A stretch of 64,000 bases of DNA from Gudongella sp. Its GTDB lineage: Bacteria > Bacillota > Clostridia > Tissierellales > Tissierellaceae. This document shows, in pieces, positions 46,841 to 58,112 of the stretch (the stretch's first letter is position 1; the number at the start of each line of letters is the position of its first letter). The stretch is from positions 1 through 64,000 of the forward strand of contig JANKMX010000001.1 in NCBI GenBank assembly GCA_024649995.1, read 5' to 3'. The position numbers and the translations under genes were made by a program. Under the pieces are notes generated by a model, which saw only the letters and a list, made by a program, of their open reading frames with translations, had not been told where the DNA came from and did no database searches.

Positions 46841-46944
46841 GTATTCTTTTTAATACGAATAGGAAATTTCTACTTTTTTAGATCATGAAATTTCCGTGCA
46901 TGAGTATCATAAAAAGCTTCCTTAATACGCTACAGATGCTTTTT

Positions 46945-47352
46945 TTATTTCATGCCGTATACGCCCAGGGTCTTGGTTCTGTCCAGTTCCTTCTTTACAG
47001 TGTCCTTTAATCTGAAGTCCAGGGTGTTTGCAAGGGATGCCAGAAAATAGATGTAGGCTCCTATCTCTTGCTCCAGGACCTCCTTACAGTTGGGGCAGAT
47101 GTCACCAACTACGTGTGAGTCCACCTTGGCAAGTGCGTCTGTAAGTGTTTCGGAATTGAAATCCTGCCTTTGAGCGTCTATTTCTATACAGCCACAGGAT
47201 GTAACTGATTTTGCCACAGCCCTGTTGATTCTGGCGTTGTACTCATCCAGCTTGGTCATAATGTCCAGGATGCTCTTGTGTCTTACAAGTGTTCCAGATA
47301 CCTGATTCTGCAATTCTTCTATTAGATTTTCCTGATTTGTCCCGTTAACCAT
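46945..47352 (-). CDS. DUF1573-like hypothetical protein with Cys motifs
   Basis: SCGCIEIDAQRQDF and CPNCKEVLEQEIG; clostridial-type protein next to radA. Confidence 0.55.
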   Translation of the reverse strand: MVNGTNQENLIEELQNQVSGTLVRHKSILDIMTKLDEYNARINRAVAKSVTSCGCIEIDAQRQDFNSETLTDALAKVDSHVVGDICPNCKEVLEQEIGAYIYFLASLANTLDFRLKDTVKKELDRTKTLGVYGMK

Positions 47353-47471
47353 ATGAACCTCCTCTTGTTAAGTTCTCAACTTAATTATACGGTTTAATGC
47401 ATCAGGTTGTCAAACCGAAATGGGGTCGATTTGTCTACATATTAAGTTATGGTCATTAATTTAAAATATTA

Positions 47472-47501
47472 TTGACACGATTTACACTTCTATGGTAATA
47501 T
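47472..47501 (+). promoter_or_regulatory. SigA-type promoter TTGACA-N18-TAATAT for carD
   Basis: Consensus -35 and near-consensus -10. Confidence 0.6.
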
Positions 47502-47571
47502 ATTAACTTTACTTATTGGCTTTTCTACGCTATAATAATATAATGAGGGAATACTATGGGGAGGTTTTGAT

Positions 47572-48096
47572 ATGTTCAAAATTGGCGATAAGATTGTTTA
47601 TCCTATGCATGGCGCTGGAGTGATTGAAAAGCTTGAAACAAAGGAAATATTAGGTGAGAAGAGAGAGTACTTCATCATCAAGATGCCCATTGGGGATATG
47701 AAGGTTATGGTTCCAGTATCAAATGTTGAAGAGGTAGGAGTGAGGGAGATAATTTCCCCTGATGAAATAGAAGACATCATGTCCATCCTTAGGGGGCACA
47801 AGACGAAGATGCCTCAGAACTGGAACAGAAGATACAGAATAAACATGGATAGGATCAAGACAGGAGACATCCATGAGATTGCATCTGTAGTGAGAAATCT
47901 TACCATACTTGACAACGAGAAGGGTCTGTCCACTGGAGAGAGAAAAATGCTGAGCAATGCAAAGCAGATGCTTCTTTCAGAGCTTGTTTTGGTTACAGGG
48001 GATCCCTATGAAGATATTGAGAAGCTTGTTGACAAGGAAATCATGGAGAATGAGGGTATCGATGAGGATGAGGATGGGGATGAGACGGAAGAATAA
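47572..48096 (+). CDS. CarD family transcriptional regulator
   Basis: FKIGDKIVYPMHGAGVIEKLETKEILGEKREYFIIKMP. Confidence 0.95.
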   Translation: MFKIGDKIVYPMHGAGVIEKLETKEILGEKREYFIIKMPIGDMKVMVPVSNVEEVGVREIISPDEIEDIMSILRGHKTKMPQNWNRRYRINMDRIKTGDIHEIASVVRNLTILDNEKGLSTGERKMLSNAKQMLLSELVLVTGDPYEDIEKLVDKEIMENEGIDEDEDGDETEE

Positions 48097-48165
48097 ACTT
48101 ATACTGGCATTACATTGCCAATAGGTTTATAATGGAGACTATGGGAAAAAACAGGAGGTGGAATT

Positions 48166-49272
48166 ATGGTTAAGAAAATAGCCAGGGTTCTTATCGGACT
48201 CTTTGGTATGCTTCTGGGTTATCTGGCATACACTGGGTTCAAGGGCCTTGAGTTGGTCAATGTCACTGGCATGGCAGAGCTTGTTGCGATCGTTATTTTT
48301 ATATCTGTATTTGGAATTATATTTTTTATTTTTTCTTCTAAGATCATCAAGCAAGGCCAGAACATTGCAAAAGTAATTGAAGGGGAGCTGCAAAGATTCT
48401 CCATCCAGAATATTGCACTGGGAGCGGTTGGACTTATCATAGGGCTAATAATTGCCTATCTGCTGAGCCAACCACTTTACAGACTGGAAATACCTTATGT
48501 TGGAGTTGTTGCATCCATAATACTCTATGGATTGTTGGGTTATCTTGGAGTGACCATACCCAACAGGAACATAGAGGATATAACAACCACACTTGGGAAT
48601 TTCACAGGAAATATCGGAACGGGGAAGAAGAACCACAAGGAAAAGAATGGCGAGAGGGGTGCCTGCCCAAAGATTCTCGATACCAGTGTAATAATCGACG
48701 GTAGAATTGCTGATATTGTGAAGACGGGATTCATTGAGGGACCATTGGTAATTCCTGTATTTGTGCTGGAGGAGCTTCAGCATATTGCTGACTCATCTGA
48801 CGGACTGAAGAGAAACAGGGGTAGACGCGGTCTGGATATACTGAATAGGATCCAGAACGAGCTGGATACTGAAATTATAATCCATGAGAAGGAATTCGAC
48901 GAGGTAAGCGAGGTTGATTCAAAGCTATTGAAGCTTACCCAGTATATGAAGGGTAAAATCATCACCAACGACTATAACCTCAACAAGGTGGCCGAGGTTC
49001 ACAGAATCGAGGTCCTAAACATCAACGAGCTTGCAAATGCTGTCAAGCCTGTTGTTTTACCAGGGGAAGAGATGGTTGTGCAGGTTGTCAAGGATGGTAA
49101 GGAAGCAGGCCAGGGTCTTGCATATCTTGACGACGGGACCATGATAGTAGTAGAATCAGGTAGAAAATATATTGGAGAAACCATAGATGTGATAGTCACA
49201 TCTGTTCTCCAGACCTCTGCTGGAAGAATGATATTTGCAAAGCCCAAGGCATTGTATGACAAGGCGGTATAG
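48166..49272 (+). CDS. PIN/TRAM domain-containing membrane protein
   Basis: N-terminal TMs, ILDTSVIIDGRIADIVKTGFIEG, C-terminal TRAM. Confidence 0.95.
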   Translation: MVKKIARVLIGLFGMLLGYLAYTGFKGLELVNVTGMAELVAIVIFISVFGIIFFIFSSKIIKQGQNIAKVIEGELQRFSIQNIALGAVGLIIGLIIAYLLSQPLYRLEIPYVGVVASIILYGLLGYLGVTIPNRNIEDITTTLGNFTGNIGTGKKNHKEKNGERGACPKILDTSVIIDGRIADIVKTGFIEGPLVIPVFVLEELQHIADSSDGLKRNRGRRGLDILNRIQNELDTEIIIHEKEFDEVSEVDSKLLKLTQYMKGKIITNDYNLNKVAEVHRIEVLNINELANAVKPVVLPGEEMVVQVVKDGKEAGQGLAYLDDGTMIVVESGRKYIGETIDVIVTSVLQTSAGRMIFAKPKALYDKAV

Positions 49273-49312
49273 AAGTTGAGCATAGGTAATAAAAGTTTGT
49301 TGAGGTGGTCTA

Positions 49313-50035
49313 ATGTATAAGGGAAATTTCGTGTCAGTGATAATAGCTGCCGCTGGTATGAGCAACCGGATGGGAAGCAAAATTAACAAGCAGTTCATCG
49401 TCATTGACAATAAGCCGATACTTGCCCACACGATCGAGAAATTCGAAGCCTGCAAATATGTGGATGAGATTATTGTCGTGTCAAAGGAGCAGGAGGTTGA
49501 GTACTGTCGCAAGGAAATTGTGAGAAAGTACGGCTATAGAAAGGTAACCAACATCATAAAGGGTGGAAGGGAAAGGCAGGATTCCATATACAATGGAATC
49601 ATGGCACTTAATGAGGGGACAGACATTGTACTTACCCACGATGGAGCAAGACCCTTTGTAAGGATGGAATCAATAATAAATGGAATAAAGGGCGCCCTTG
49701 AGCATGGTGCGTGTGTGATTGGGGTTCCCCTTAAGGATACCATAAAGGTAATAGAGGAGAACAACCAGGTTCACCATACACCAAACAGAGCGCTTTTGTG
49801 GGCTGCACAGACTCCCCAGTGCTTCAGGATCGAACTTCTGAAGGAGGGCTACGAATATGCAATCGCTGAGGGAATCCTCGGGACTGACGACAGCTCACTG
49901 GTGGAGAAGACGGGTTATCCCGTCAAGATGATCATGGGAACCTATGACAATATTAAAATAACTACGCCTGAGGATCTTGTGGTGGCAGAATCAATTGCCA
50001 AGGAGAAGACTCTTAGCATCTCGGGCAGAGACTAG
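49313..50035 (+). CDS. ispD: 2-C-methyl-D-erythritol 4-phosphate cytidylyltransferase
   Basis: VIIAAAGMSNRMGSKINKQFIVI...HDGARPFV. Confidence 0.95.
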   Translation: MYKGNFVSVIIAAAGMSNRMGSKINKQFIVIDNKPILAHTIEKFEACKYVDEIIVVSKEQEVEYCRKEIVRKYGYRKVTNIIKGGRERQDSIYNGIMALNEGTDIVLTHDGARPFVRMESIINGIKGALEHGACVIGVPLKDTIKVIEENNQVHHTPNRALLWAAQTPQCFRIELLKEGYEYAIAEGILGTDDSSLVEKTGYPVKMIMGTYDNIKITTPEDLVVAESIAKEKTLSISGRD

Positions 50036-50045
50036 GAAGTGAAGC

Positions 50046-50534
50046 TTGATGAGAGTTGGAATAGGATATGATGTCCACAAGCTGGTGGAGGGAAGAAAGC
50101 TTATAATCGGAGGGGTCCAGGTTCCCCATGAAATGGGACTACTGGGTCACTCTGATGCGGATGTCCTGGTCCACAGCCTTATGGATGCAATATTGGGCGC
50201 AATGAGTGCAGGAGATATTGGGAAGCACTTTCCCGATACGGATATGGACTACAAGGACATATCCAGCATGATCCTACTTGAAAGGGTATTCCAGGTAATG
50301 AGGGAGAAGGGCTACAGGCTTGTCAATGCAGACAATGTAATAGCTGCACAAAGGCCAAAGCTTGCCCCCTATATAGATCAGATGAGAGAGAACATTGCCA
50401 GGGTTCTCCAGGTTCCTGTAGAGGATATTGGAGTCAAGGCAACCACAACTGAGAGACTCGGCTTTGAAGGTCGAGAGGAGGGAATATCCTCCTATAGCAC
50501 ATGTCTGCTGGAAAAATCAATTGACAATAGGTAG
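50046..50534 (+). CDS. ispF: 2-C-methyl-D-erythritol 2,4-cyclodiphosphate synthase
   Basis: [49 protein letters not shown]. Confidence 0.97.
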   Translation: MMRVGIGYDVHKLVEGRKLIIGGVQVPHEMGLLGHSDADVLVHSLMDAILGAMSAGDIGKHFPDTDMDYKDISSMILLERVFQVMREKGYRLVNADNVIAAQRPKLAPYIDQMRENIARVLQVPVEDIGVKATTTERLGFEGREEGISSYSTCLLEKSIDNR

Positions 50535-50775
50535 GGTTTTGTGTAAACTTATTTGTGTCAGCTTCGATGGGAGCTAGTATTGTATCACGGTCCAAGAGAG
50601 GAGATCCAAGGCTGGAAGATTTCCGTCCCTCTGATATGAGAACCTGTCCCGGAGCATTCCGCAAAAACGGAACGTTTGGCTACGTTAAAGCCCTTAAAGT
50701 GAACCCTGTGGGTTTATAAGAGTGGTACCGCGGAATATACCTTTCGTCTCTTGGAGAGACGAAGGGTTTTTTTGT
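50535..50775 (+). ncRNA. T-box leader (predicted proline-responsive) upstream of proS
   Basis: GAGTGGTACCGCGG T-box motif followed by terminator CGTCTCTTGGAGAGACG + T7. Confidence 0.88.
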
Positions 50776-50805
50776 TATTTAAATATAAAATTTGGGGTGA
50801 AAAGT

Positions 50806-52530
50806 ATGAGAATGTCAAAAATGTATATGCCTACCTTGAGGGAAACACCCTCTGAGGCAGAGATACCAAGTCATCAGCTGCTTTTGAGGGCTGGGATGAT
50901 CAGAAAGCTAGTAAGTGGAGTCTATTCATATCTTCCACTTGGCTACAGGGCCATCAAGAAGGTGGAGAAGGTTGTAAGGGAAGAGATGGATGCAGCAGGT
51001 TCACAGGAGCTTCTAATGTCGGCAATACAGCCAAGGGAGCTTTGGGAGTCATCGGGAAGATGGGCCAACTTCGGTCCGGAAATGTGGAGGCTAAAGGACA
51101 GGAACGACCGTGAATTCTGCCTTGGACCGACACACGAGGAGTATTTCACAGACCTTATAAAGGATGAGATAAAGTCCTACAAGCAGCTTCCACTTAGCAT
51201 CTATCAGATCCAGACCAAGTACAGGGATGAAAAGAGACCAAGATTTGGCCTTATGAGATGCAGGGAGTTTATCATGAAGGATGCCTACAGCTTTGATACC
51301 GATGAGGAAGCCATGAAGGTGGCCTACCAGAAAATGTGGGATGCCTATGACAGGGTATTTACCAGACTTAAGCTTAATTACAAGGTGGTACAGGGAGATA
51401 CAGGTGCTATGGGAGGTAAGGTTTCCCATGAGTTCACCGCCATGAGTGAGGTTGGAGAGGGCGTCATAGCCTACTGTAATAGCTGTGACTTTGCCGCAAC
51501 GGATGAGAAGGCACAGGTTATTTATTCAATTCCTCAAAAGGATGAGGAGGAGAGGGCAGTGGAGAAGGTTCTGACTCCTGAAGTCAAGACCATTGACGGA
51601 CTTGTTGACTTCTTCAGCATTGAAAGATACAGATTCGGCAAGGCCCTTGTATTCCTTGCCCAGGGCGAGCCTGTTGTGGTAGTGATCCCGGGAGACCGTG
51701 AGCTAAATGAGACAAAGCTTGCCAACTACCTGATGGTTCCAGGACATGAGCTTGAGATGGCGGATGAGGATACAATCAAGAAGATTTCAGGTGCAAACAA
51801 GGGCTTTACAGGTCCCGTTGGGCTTGCAGAAGGCACAAGACTCCTTGTGGACCAGCGTGTCACAACCCTTAAGAATATTGTAGTTGGTGGAAACGAGACG
51901 GATTATCACCTCATAAACGTCAATTACGGAAGGGACTTCCAGGGAGAGGTTGTTGAGGATCTTCTGATGGTCCAGGAAGGCGACACCTGCCCGACCTGTG
52001 GTGAAAAGCTTTCCCTTGACAGGGGGATTGAGGTGGGAAACATATTCCAGCTTGGAACCAAATACAGCGAGAGCCTAAAAGCTACCTACCTTGACGTCAA
52101 TGGCAAGGAGCAGCCCTTTGTAATGGGAAGCTACGGAATAGGAGTTTCCAGAAGTGTGGCTGCAGTGGTTGAGCAATACCACGATGAGAAGGGTATAATT
52201 TGGCCATTTGTTGTTGCTCCATACCATGCTGTTGTTACTATTGTAAACACCAAGAAGGATGAGCAGAACCAGCTGGGAGAAAAAATATACCAAGACCTTA
52301 AAAAGATGGGCGTCGAGGTTCTCCTTGACGACCGTAATGAAAGACCTGGGGTCAAGTTTACCGACAGGGAGCTTGTCGGAATACCGGTACAGATAACAGT
52401 TGGCAAGCTGGCTGGCGATGGAATCATTGAGTTTTCCCTAAGAAAGAGGGAAGGCAAGCAGGAGATAACTGCTGACAAGATTGAGGGACTGATTCTTGAG
52501 GCATTTGAAGAGGAAGGATTTTCTCTTTAA
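50806..52530 (+). CDS. proS: Prolyl-tRNA synthetase
   Basis: [41 protein letters not shown]. Confidence 0.97.
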   Translation: MRMSKMYMPTLRETPSEAEIPSHQLLLRAGMIRKLVSGVYSYLPLGYRAIKKVEKVVREEMDAAGSQELLMSAIQPRELWESSGRWANFGPEMWRLKDRNDREFCLGPTHEEYFTDLIKDEIKSYKQLPLSIYQIQTKYRDEKRPRFGLMRCREFIMKDAYSFDTDEEAMKVAYQKMWDAYDRVFTRLKLNYKVVQGDTGAMGGKVSHEFTAMSEVGEGVIAYCNSCDFAATDEKAQVIYSIPQKDEEERAVEKVLTPEVKTIDGLVDFFSIERYRFGKALVFLAQGEPVVVVIPGDRELNETKLANYLMVPGHELEMADEDTIKKISGANKGFTGPVGLAEGTRLLVDQRVTTLKNIVVGGNETDYHLINVNYGRDFQGEVVEDLLMVQEGDTCPTCGEKLSLDRGIEVGNIFQLGTKYSESLKATYLDVNGKEQPFVMGSYGIGVSRSVAAVVEQYHDEKGIIWPFVVAPYHAVVTIVNTKKDEQNQLGEKIYQDLKKMGVEVLLDDRNERPGVKFTDRELVGIPVQITVGKLAGDGIIEFSLRKREGKQEITADKIEGLILEAFEEEGFSL

Positions 52531-52590
52531 GCGCCTCCATAAAGGGTATTAGTTTACAGAGGATTGATATAAATTCAGGAGGTGTGAGAA

Positions 52591-54072
52591 TTGAGTGATG
52601 TAAGAGTTAGATTTGCCCCCAGTCCCACGGGATATCTTCATATTGGAGGCTTGAGAACTGCTTTGTACAATTACCTTTTCGCCAAGAAGAACGGCGGTAA
52701 GTTTGTACTGAGGATTGAGGATACGGATCAGACCAGATTCGTTGAAGGTGCCATAGAAAACCTTATTGATTCCCTGCACTGGGCTGGCGTCCAGTATGAC
52801 GAGGGCGTGTTCGTTGAGGATGGCAAGATTGTGGAGAAGGGGGATTTCGGGCCCTATGTACAGTCAAAGAGGCTTGATATATACAGAAGGTATGTTGACG
52901 AGCTGATAGAAAACGGTCACGCATACTACTGCTTCTGCTCAAAGGAAAGACTGGAAGCAGTAAGGGAAGAGCAGAAGATGAAGGGCATGGTTCCCAAATA
53001 TGACGGCTTTTGCAGGAACGTATCCCTTGAGGATGCCAAGAAGAGGGTTGCCGCTGGAGAAGACCATGTCGTAAGACTGAAGCTCCCCCACAACAGGGAC
53101 ATCCACTTCCATGACCTTGTCAGGGGTGACATAACAATAAATACCAACGATATAGACGACCAGGTATTGCTTAAGTCTGACGGCTTTCCCACCTACCATA
53201 TGGCGGTTGTTGTGGATGACCACCTTATGGGGATAAGCCACATTGTAAGGGGAGAGGAATGGCTTCCATCCACTCCAAAGCATGTGTACATGTATGAGGC
53301 CTTTGGTTGGGAGAAGCCAACCTATGTGCACCTGCCAACCGTCCTTAACAAGGAGAGGAAGAAGCTTTCCAAAAGACATGGGGACGTATCCGTTGACGAT
53401 TTCAGAACCAAGGGATATCTTCCTGAGGGTCTTGTGAACTACCTTGCTCTTGTAGGATGGAGCCCGGAGGGTAATGAGGAAATACTGTCCATGGAGGAAA
53501 TGGTGGACAAGTTCTCCTTTGACAGGGTTTCGAAAACAGGTGGAATCTTTGACAAGGACAAGCTTGACTGGGTTAACAGCCACTATATAAGGAGTGAAAG
53601 CCTTCAAAGGATAAAGGATATGACCCTGCCTTACCTGATTGAAGCGGGCTACATGGATGAGGATTTTGCCAGGGAGAATTCCCACTGGGTGGATGTCCTC
53701 ATTGAGACCGTAAGGGAAGGTCTTGCAACCGTAAATGAGGTTGTTGAGAAGGTGGAGTTCATATTCCAGGAGAATCCAGTGTATGAAGCTGAAGCCTATG
53801 ATGAGTTTTTGAACAACGAAAACGGGAAAACCCTTATGGAGGCAATCATAAAGGAAGCTGGGGAATCAGACCAGATAAGCCTGGAGAATGCAAAGGACTT
53901 CATGAAGAGGATTCAGAAGAACACCGGAATAAAGGGCAAGAATCTCTTCATGCCCACAAGGGTTGCCTTGACTGGAAGTGCACATGGACCTGAGCTTGTG
54001 AATGTGCTTTATCTCCTTGGTAACGAAAAGATAGCTGAACGGGCTCAAAAGGTACTGGATATAATTGACTGA
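52591..54072 (+). CDS. gltX: Glutamyl-tRNA synthetase
   Basis: VRFAPSPTGYLHIGGLRTALYNYLFA; KLSKRHGD; TTG start. Confidence 0.97.
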   Translation: MSDVRVRFAPSPTGYLHIGGLRTALYNYLFAKKNGGKFVLRIEDTDQTRFVEGAIENLIDSLHWAGVQYDEGVFVEDGKIVEKGDFGPYVQSKRLDIYRRYVDELIENGHAYYCFCSKERLEAVREEQKMKGMVPKYDGFCRNVSLEDAKKRVAAGEDHVVRLKLPHNRDIHFHDLVRGDITINTNDIDDQVLLKSDGFPTYHMAVVVDDHLMGISHIVRGEEWLPSTPKHVYMYEAFGWEKPTYVHLPTVLNKERKKLSKRHGDVSVDDFRTKGYLPEGLVNYLALVGWSPEGNEEILSMEEMVDKFSFDRVSKTGGIFDKDKLDWVNSHYIRSESLQRIKDMTLPYLIEAGYMDEDFARENSHWVDVLIETVREGLATVNEVVEKVEFIFQENPVYEAEAYDEFLNNENGKTLMEAIIKEAGESDQISLENAKDFMKRIQKNTGIKGKNLFMPTRVALTGSAHGPELVNVLYLLGNEKIAERAQKVLDIID

Positions 54073-54206
54073 TGGCTGCTTCATATAATAGAATGAGAGT
54101 AGCATAGACTGGTTTTGACCCTTGCGTTGGACCATTATTCAGGTTGAAGATCGTCTCTGCTCAGATCAGGGGCGATTTTTGTTTAGTAATGTTAAGGAGG
54201 ACTCAT

Positions 54207-55601
54207 ATGAAGCTATTTAATTCATTGACAAGAAAAAAGGAAGACTTTGTTCCACTGGTGGAGGGGCAGGTTAGCATGTACAACTGCGGACCCACGGTTT
54301 ATAACTTTATCCACGTCGGAAATGCAAGACCGCTTGTTACCTTTGACACCCTCAGAAGATACTTCATATACAAGGGCTATGACGTAAGGTTTGTACTGAA
54401 TTTCACGGATATCGACGACAAGCTTATAAACAAGGCCAAGGAGGAGAACATAACAGTCAAGGAGGTTGCCGACAGATACATCGAAGCCTTCAAGGAGGAT
54501 GCTGGGGCCCTGGGGATATACCAGTACAACACCATCAATCCCAAGGCCACCGACTATATATCCCAGATGGTTGACTTCATAAAGGCCCTGGAGGAAAAGG
54601 GAGCGGCCTACGAGGTTGACGGGAATGTCTACTTCAGCATCGAGAGTGCCAAGGATTATGGGAAATTGAGCAAGAAGAACATAGATGAGCTGGTAAGTGG
54701 TGCCAGAATAGATGTGAACGAGGACAAGAGGAACCCAATGGATTTCGTCCTTTGGAAAAAGGAGAAGCCTGGGGAACCATCATGGGATAGCCCATGGGGA
54801 AAGGGAAGACCCGGCTGGCACATTGAGTGCTCTGTAATGGCAAAGGCACTTCTGGGTGAAACCATAGACATTCACTCTGGAGGAGAGGACCTTCAGTTCC
54901 CACACCACGAGAATGAGATTGCACAATCTGAGACCCTTTCAGGAAAGCCATTTGCAAAATACTGGCTCCATAATGGCATGCTGTTTGTTGACAATCAGAA
55001 GATGTCCAAATCCCTTGGAAACTTCTTCACTCTGAAGGAAATCCAGGAGGAATATGAAATGGAGGTCCTGAGGTTCTTTCTCCTTTCAGCCCACTACAGA
55101 AAGCCAATCAACTTCAGTAGGGAGATCATGGACCAGAACAGGAACGGTCTGGAAAGGCTCTACAGTGCCAAGAAGAATCTGGAATTCCTCTTGGGCAAGG
55201 ACCTTCCCGAGAGCCTGGGAGATGATGATTCAGTCATGGCAGAAATCGACGCCTTCAAAAGAAGCTTCGAGGACAGCATGGATGACGACTTGAACACTGC
55301 GGATGCAGTTGCGGCAATATTTGACCTTGTCAAGTACACAAATTCAAATTTCTTGGAGGAACCATCCAGAAAAACAGTTCAGCACTCATATGATACACTT
55401 ATGAAGCTGGCCAGGGTTCTGGGAATTCTTACAAGGAAGGAAGAGATCCTTGATGAGGAGATACAAAGGCTGATTGAAGACAGGAATGAGGCAAGAAGGA
55501 ACAAGGATTTTGCAAAGGCAGACCAGATAAGGGATGAACTGCTGGATCAGGGAATCGTTCTTGAGGACACGAGAGACGGTGTAAAATGGAAAAGAGTATA
55601 G
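54207..55601 (+). CDS. cysS: Cysteinyl-tRNA synthetase
   Basis: MYNCGPTVYNFIHVGNARPLVTFDTLRRY; KMSKSLGNF. Confidence 0.97.
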   Translation: MKLFNSLTRKKEDFVPLVEGQVSMYNCGPTVYNFIHVGNARPLVTFDTLRRYFIYKGYDVRFVLNFTDIDDKLINKAKEENITVKEVADRYIEAFKEDAGALGIYQYNTINPKATDYISQMVDFIKALEEKGAAYEVDGNVYFSIESAKDYGKLSKKNIDELVSGARIDVNEDKRNPMDFVLWKKEKPGEPSWDSPWGKGRPGWHIECSVMAKALLGETIDIHSGGEDLQFPHHENEIAQSETLSGKPFAKYWLHNGMLFVDNQKMSKSLGNFFTLKEIQEEYEMEVLRFFLLSAHYRKPINFSREIMDQNRNGLERLYSAKKNLEFLLGKDLPESLGDDDSVMAEIDAFKRSFEDSMDDDLNTADAVAAIFDLVKYTNSNFLEEPSRKTVQHSYDTLMKLARVLGILTRKEEILDEEIQRLIEDRNEARRNKDFAKADQIRDELLDQGIVLEDTRDGVKWKRV

Positions 55602-56032
55602 CTGTCAAATCCTTCAGGGACGTCAATGAGGGCTTGAAGGGTGAGGACCTTAGGATGATGTCTCCCCTGCAGCTGGCATATATTGGCGATGCTGTTTTTG
55701 AACTGCTTGTTAGAACTGCAATCATGTCCAGGGATGTGAATGTTAACAAGCTCCACAAGGAGGCGACAAAGTACGTGAAGGCCAATGCCCAGGCAGAGTC
55801 AGTACTAAAGCTGGATGAGCTGCTTACTGATGAGGAAAAATCCTTCATACGAAGAGGGAGAAACGCAAGGATAAACTCCTCTCCAAAGAATGTTGATCTG
55901 AGGGATTACAAGTATGCCACAGGCTTTGAATGCCTCTTGGGCTATTTATACCTGTCGGGAAATGAAGAAAGGCTGTTGGAGCTTTTCAGGCACATATACC
56001 TGCATGATACAGAAGGGGGAAATGACAAATGA
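55586..56032 (+). CDS. mrnC: Mini-ribonuclease III
   Basis: [19 protein letters not shown]...IRRGRNA; downstream of cysS. Confidence 0.95.
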   Translation: MEKSIAVKSFRDVNEGLKGEDLRMMSPLQLAYIGDAVFELLVRTAIMSRDVNVNKLHKEATKYVKANAQAESVLKLDELLTDEEKSFIRRGRNARINSSPKNVDLRDYKYATGFECLLGYLYLSGNEERLLELFRHIYLHDTEGGNDK

Positions 56033-56820
56033 AGGTTGAATTGTTGAGATATACTCCAGAGGGTGAGAAACTGGTTGCCTCAGCTGCAAAGCTGTGCTAT
56101 TCCCCTGTGGGAATAAGTGACATTGAGGAGGGGCAGGATGACAAGAAGGTTGCTTCATTTCTTAAGCTCCTTATGGATCTGGGACACGAAAGTCCCATTG
56201 AACATGTCAGCTTTACATTTGGTATAGAGGGAGTATCAAGGACCTTGACCCACCAGCTGGTGAGACATAGGATAGCCAGCTTTTCACAGCAGTCGCAAAG
56301 ATATGTAAGGCTTAACCAATTTGAGTATGTCATACCTCCTCACATCGAATCAGACCCTGAGTCAAGGAGTATTTTCATCCAGGCCATGGAGGCTGACCAA
56401 AAGGCATATGACGAGATTTCAAAGCGTTTGTTTGAGAAGCATTACAAGAGGTACCTTGATGAGGGCAGGAAAGAGAAGGATGCTAGGCAAAGAGCTGAGA
56501 AGGAAGCCATCGAGGATGCAAGATACGTGTTCCCCAATGCCTGTGAGACGAAAATCGTTGTGACCATGAATGCAAGAAGCCTGATGAACTTCTTTGCACT
56601 TAGAACCTGCAACAGGGCCCAGTGGGAGATCAGAGACCTGGCAATCCAGATGCTAAGGGAAGTCAAGAAGGTTTATCCTGTCCTGTTCAGTCATGCAGGC
56701 CCAGGCTGTGTTAACGGTCCTTGCCCTGAAGGGGAGATGACCTGTGGAAGAATTGTGGAGGTCAGGGAGTTTTTCAAGGACCTTGATGAGAAAATAGCAG
56801 CTGAGGCTGCGGTTGAATAG
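56029..56820 (+). CDS. thyX: Flavin-dependent thymidylate synthase
   Basis: [17 protein letters not shown] ThyX motif. Confidence 0.96.
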   Translation: MKVELLRYTPEGEKLVASAAKLCYSPVGISDIEEGQDDKKVASFLKLLMDLGHESPIEHVSFTFGIEGVSRTLTHQLVRHRIASFSQQSQRYVRLNQFEYVIPPHIESDPESRSIFIQAMEADQKAYDEISKRLFEKHYKRYLDEGRKEKDARQRAEKEAIEDARYVFPNACETKIVVTMNARSLMNFFALRTCNRAQWEIRDLAIQMLREVKKVYPVLFSHAGPGCVNGPCPEGEMTCGRIVEVREFFKDLDEKIAAEAAVE

Positions 56821-56832
56821 AGGAGAGTTTAT

Positions 56833-57576
56833 ATGAAAGAAATGTATGTATCCGGGAGAAATCCCGTTATGGAGCTTCTGAAATCGGATAAGCAGGTGGA
56901 TAAGCTGTATGTCCTCAAGGGAGACCTGAAGGGCTCCATCAACAAGATTATGGGAAAGGCCAAGGACATGGGAATAGTCATACAGCAGGTTGACAAGAAC
57001 AAGCTTGATTCCATGGCGGATGGCAATGCCCATCAGGGGGTTGTTGCCCTTGTAACTGGCTATGAGTATTCAGAGGTGAAGGATATGCTTCAACTTGCAA
57101 AGGGCAGGAATGAGTCCCCCTTTATCCTAGTACTTGATGGCATAGAGGACACACATAACCTGGGAGCCATAATAAGGACCGCAGAGTGCGCGGGAGTGCA
57201 TGGAGTGGTCATACCCAAGAGACGGGCTGCAATGGTGAACCAGACCGTGTACAAGAGCTCTGCAGGGGCTGTAGAGCACATGATGGTGGCACAGGTGGGT
57301 AACATCTCTCAAACCATCGAAGACCTAAAGAAGGAAGGCCTGTGGGTATATGGTGCTGATATGGATGGAGAGAACCAGTACTTCAGGACTGAACTAAAGG
57401 GGGCAATTGCCCTTGTGATCGGAAATGAAGGTAAGGGTCTTTCCAGACTTGTAAAGGAAAAGTGCGATGTTCTTGTAAAGATTCCAATGACCGGGAAGGT
57501 TGGCTCACTGAATGCTTCCAATGCTGCATCGATTCTCATTTATGAGGTTGTGAGGCAGTCCTATGAAGGGAAATAA
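56833..57576 (+). CDS. rlmB: 23S rRNA (guanosine-2'-O-)-methyltransferase RlmB
   Basis: VSGRNPVMELLKSD; LDGIEDTHNLGAIIRTAECAGVHGVVIPKRRAA; VGSLNASNAASILIYE. Confidence 0.95.
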   Translation: MKEMYVSGRNPVMELLKSDKQVDKLYVLKGDLKGSINKIMGKAKDMGIVIQQVDKNKLDSMADGNAHQGVVALVTGYEYSEVKDMLQLAKGRNESPFILVLDGIEDTHNLGAIIRTAECAGVHGVVIPKRRAAMVNQTVYKSSAGAVEHMMVAQVGNISQTIEDLKKEGLWVYGADMDGENQYFRTELKGAIALVIGNEGKGLSRLVKEKCDVLVKIPMTGKVGSLNASNAASILIYEVVRQSYEGK

Positions 57577-58087
57577 AAAGCCCAAGGAGTACCTTTTCGT
57601 GGATGGCTACAACATCATCAATTCCTGGGAAAACCTTAAGGAAATTTCAAAGGTGGACCTAGAACAGGCCAGGATGACCCTTGTTGAAATTCTGGCGGAA
57701 TACAAGCATTACTCTGGGATTGAAATATTTGTGGTGTTTGATGCCTACATGGTTAAGGGTAACAACAGGAGTGAAGAGGAGTACAAGGGTATAAGGATAA
57801 TATATACAAAGGAAAATGAACTGGCAGACCACTACATTGAAAAGGCTCTTGATGAAATGGGCCGTGAAATGCGGGTAAGGGTTGCAACCTCTGACTGGGT
57901 TGAACAGCAGATAATACTTTCAAGAGGTGGGATCAGGATTTCTGCCAGGGAGCTTCAGGCGGAAATAGAGGATGAAATGAGAATGGTCAACAGAAAAAGG
58001 AAAAGACTCAATACAAGAAACGACATATCAATCGGCAGGCTGGAGGATCAGGTTATGCACAAGCTTAAGGACTGGAAGGGAAAATAG
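57563..58087 (+). CDS. NYN domain (YacP/Rae1-like) endoribonuclease
   Basis: EYLFVDGYNIINSWENLKEISKVDLEQARMTLVEILAEY. Confidence 0.92.
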   Translation: MKGNKKPKEYLFVDGYNIINSWENLKEISKVDLEQARMTLVEILAEYKHYSGIEIFVVFDAYMVKGNNRSEEEYKGIRIIYTKENELADHYIEKALDEMGREMRVRVATSDWVEQQIILSRGGIRISARELQAEIEDEMRMVNRKRKRLNTRNDISIGRLEDQVMHKLKDWKGK

Positions 58088-58112
58088 TCATAATCATCAG
58101 GGAGGTTTCACA

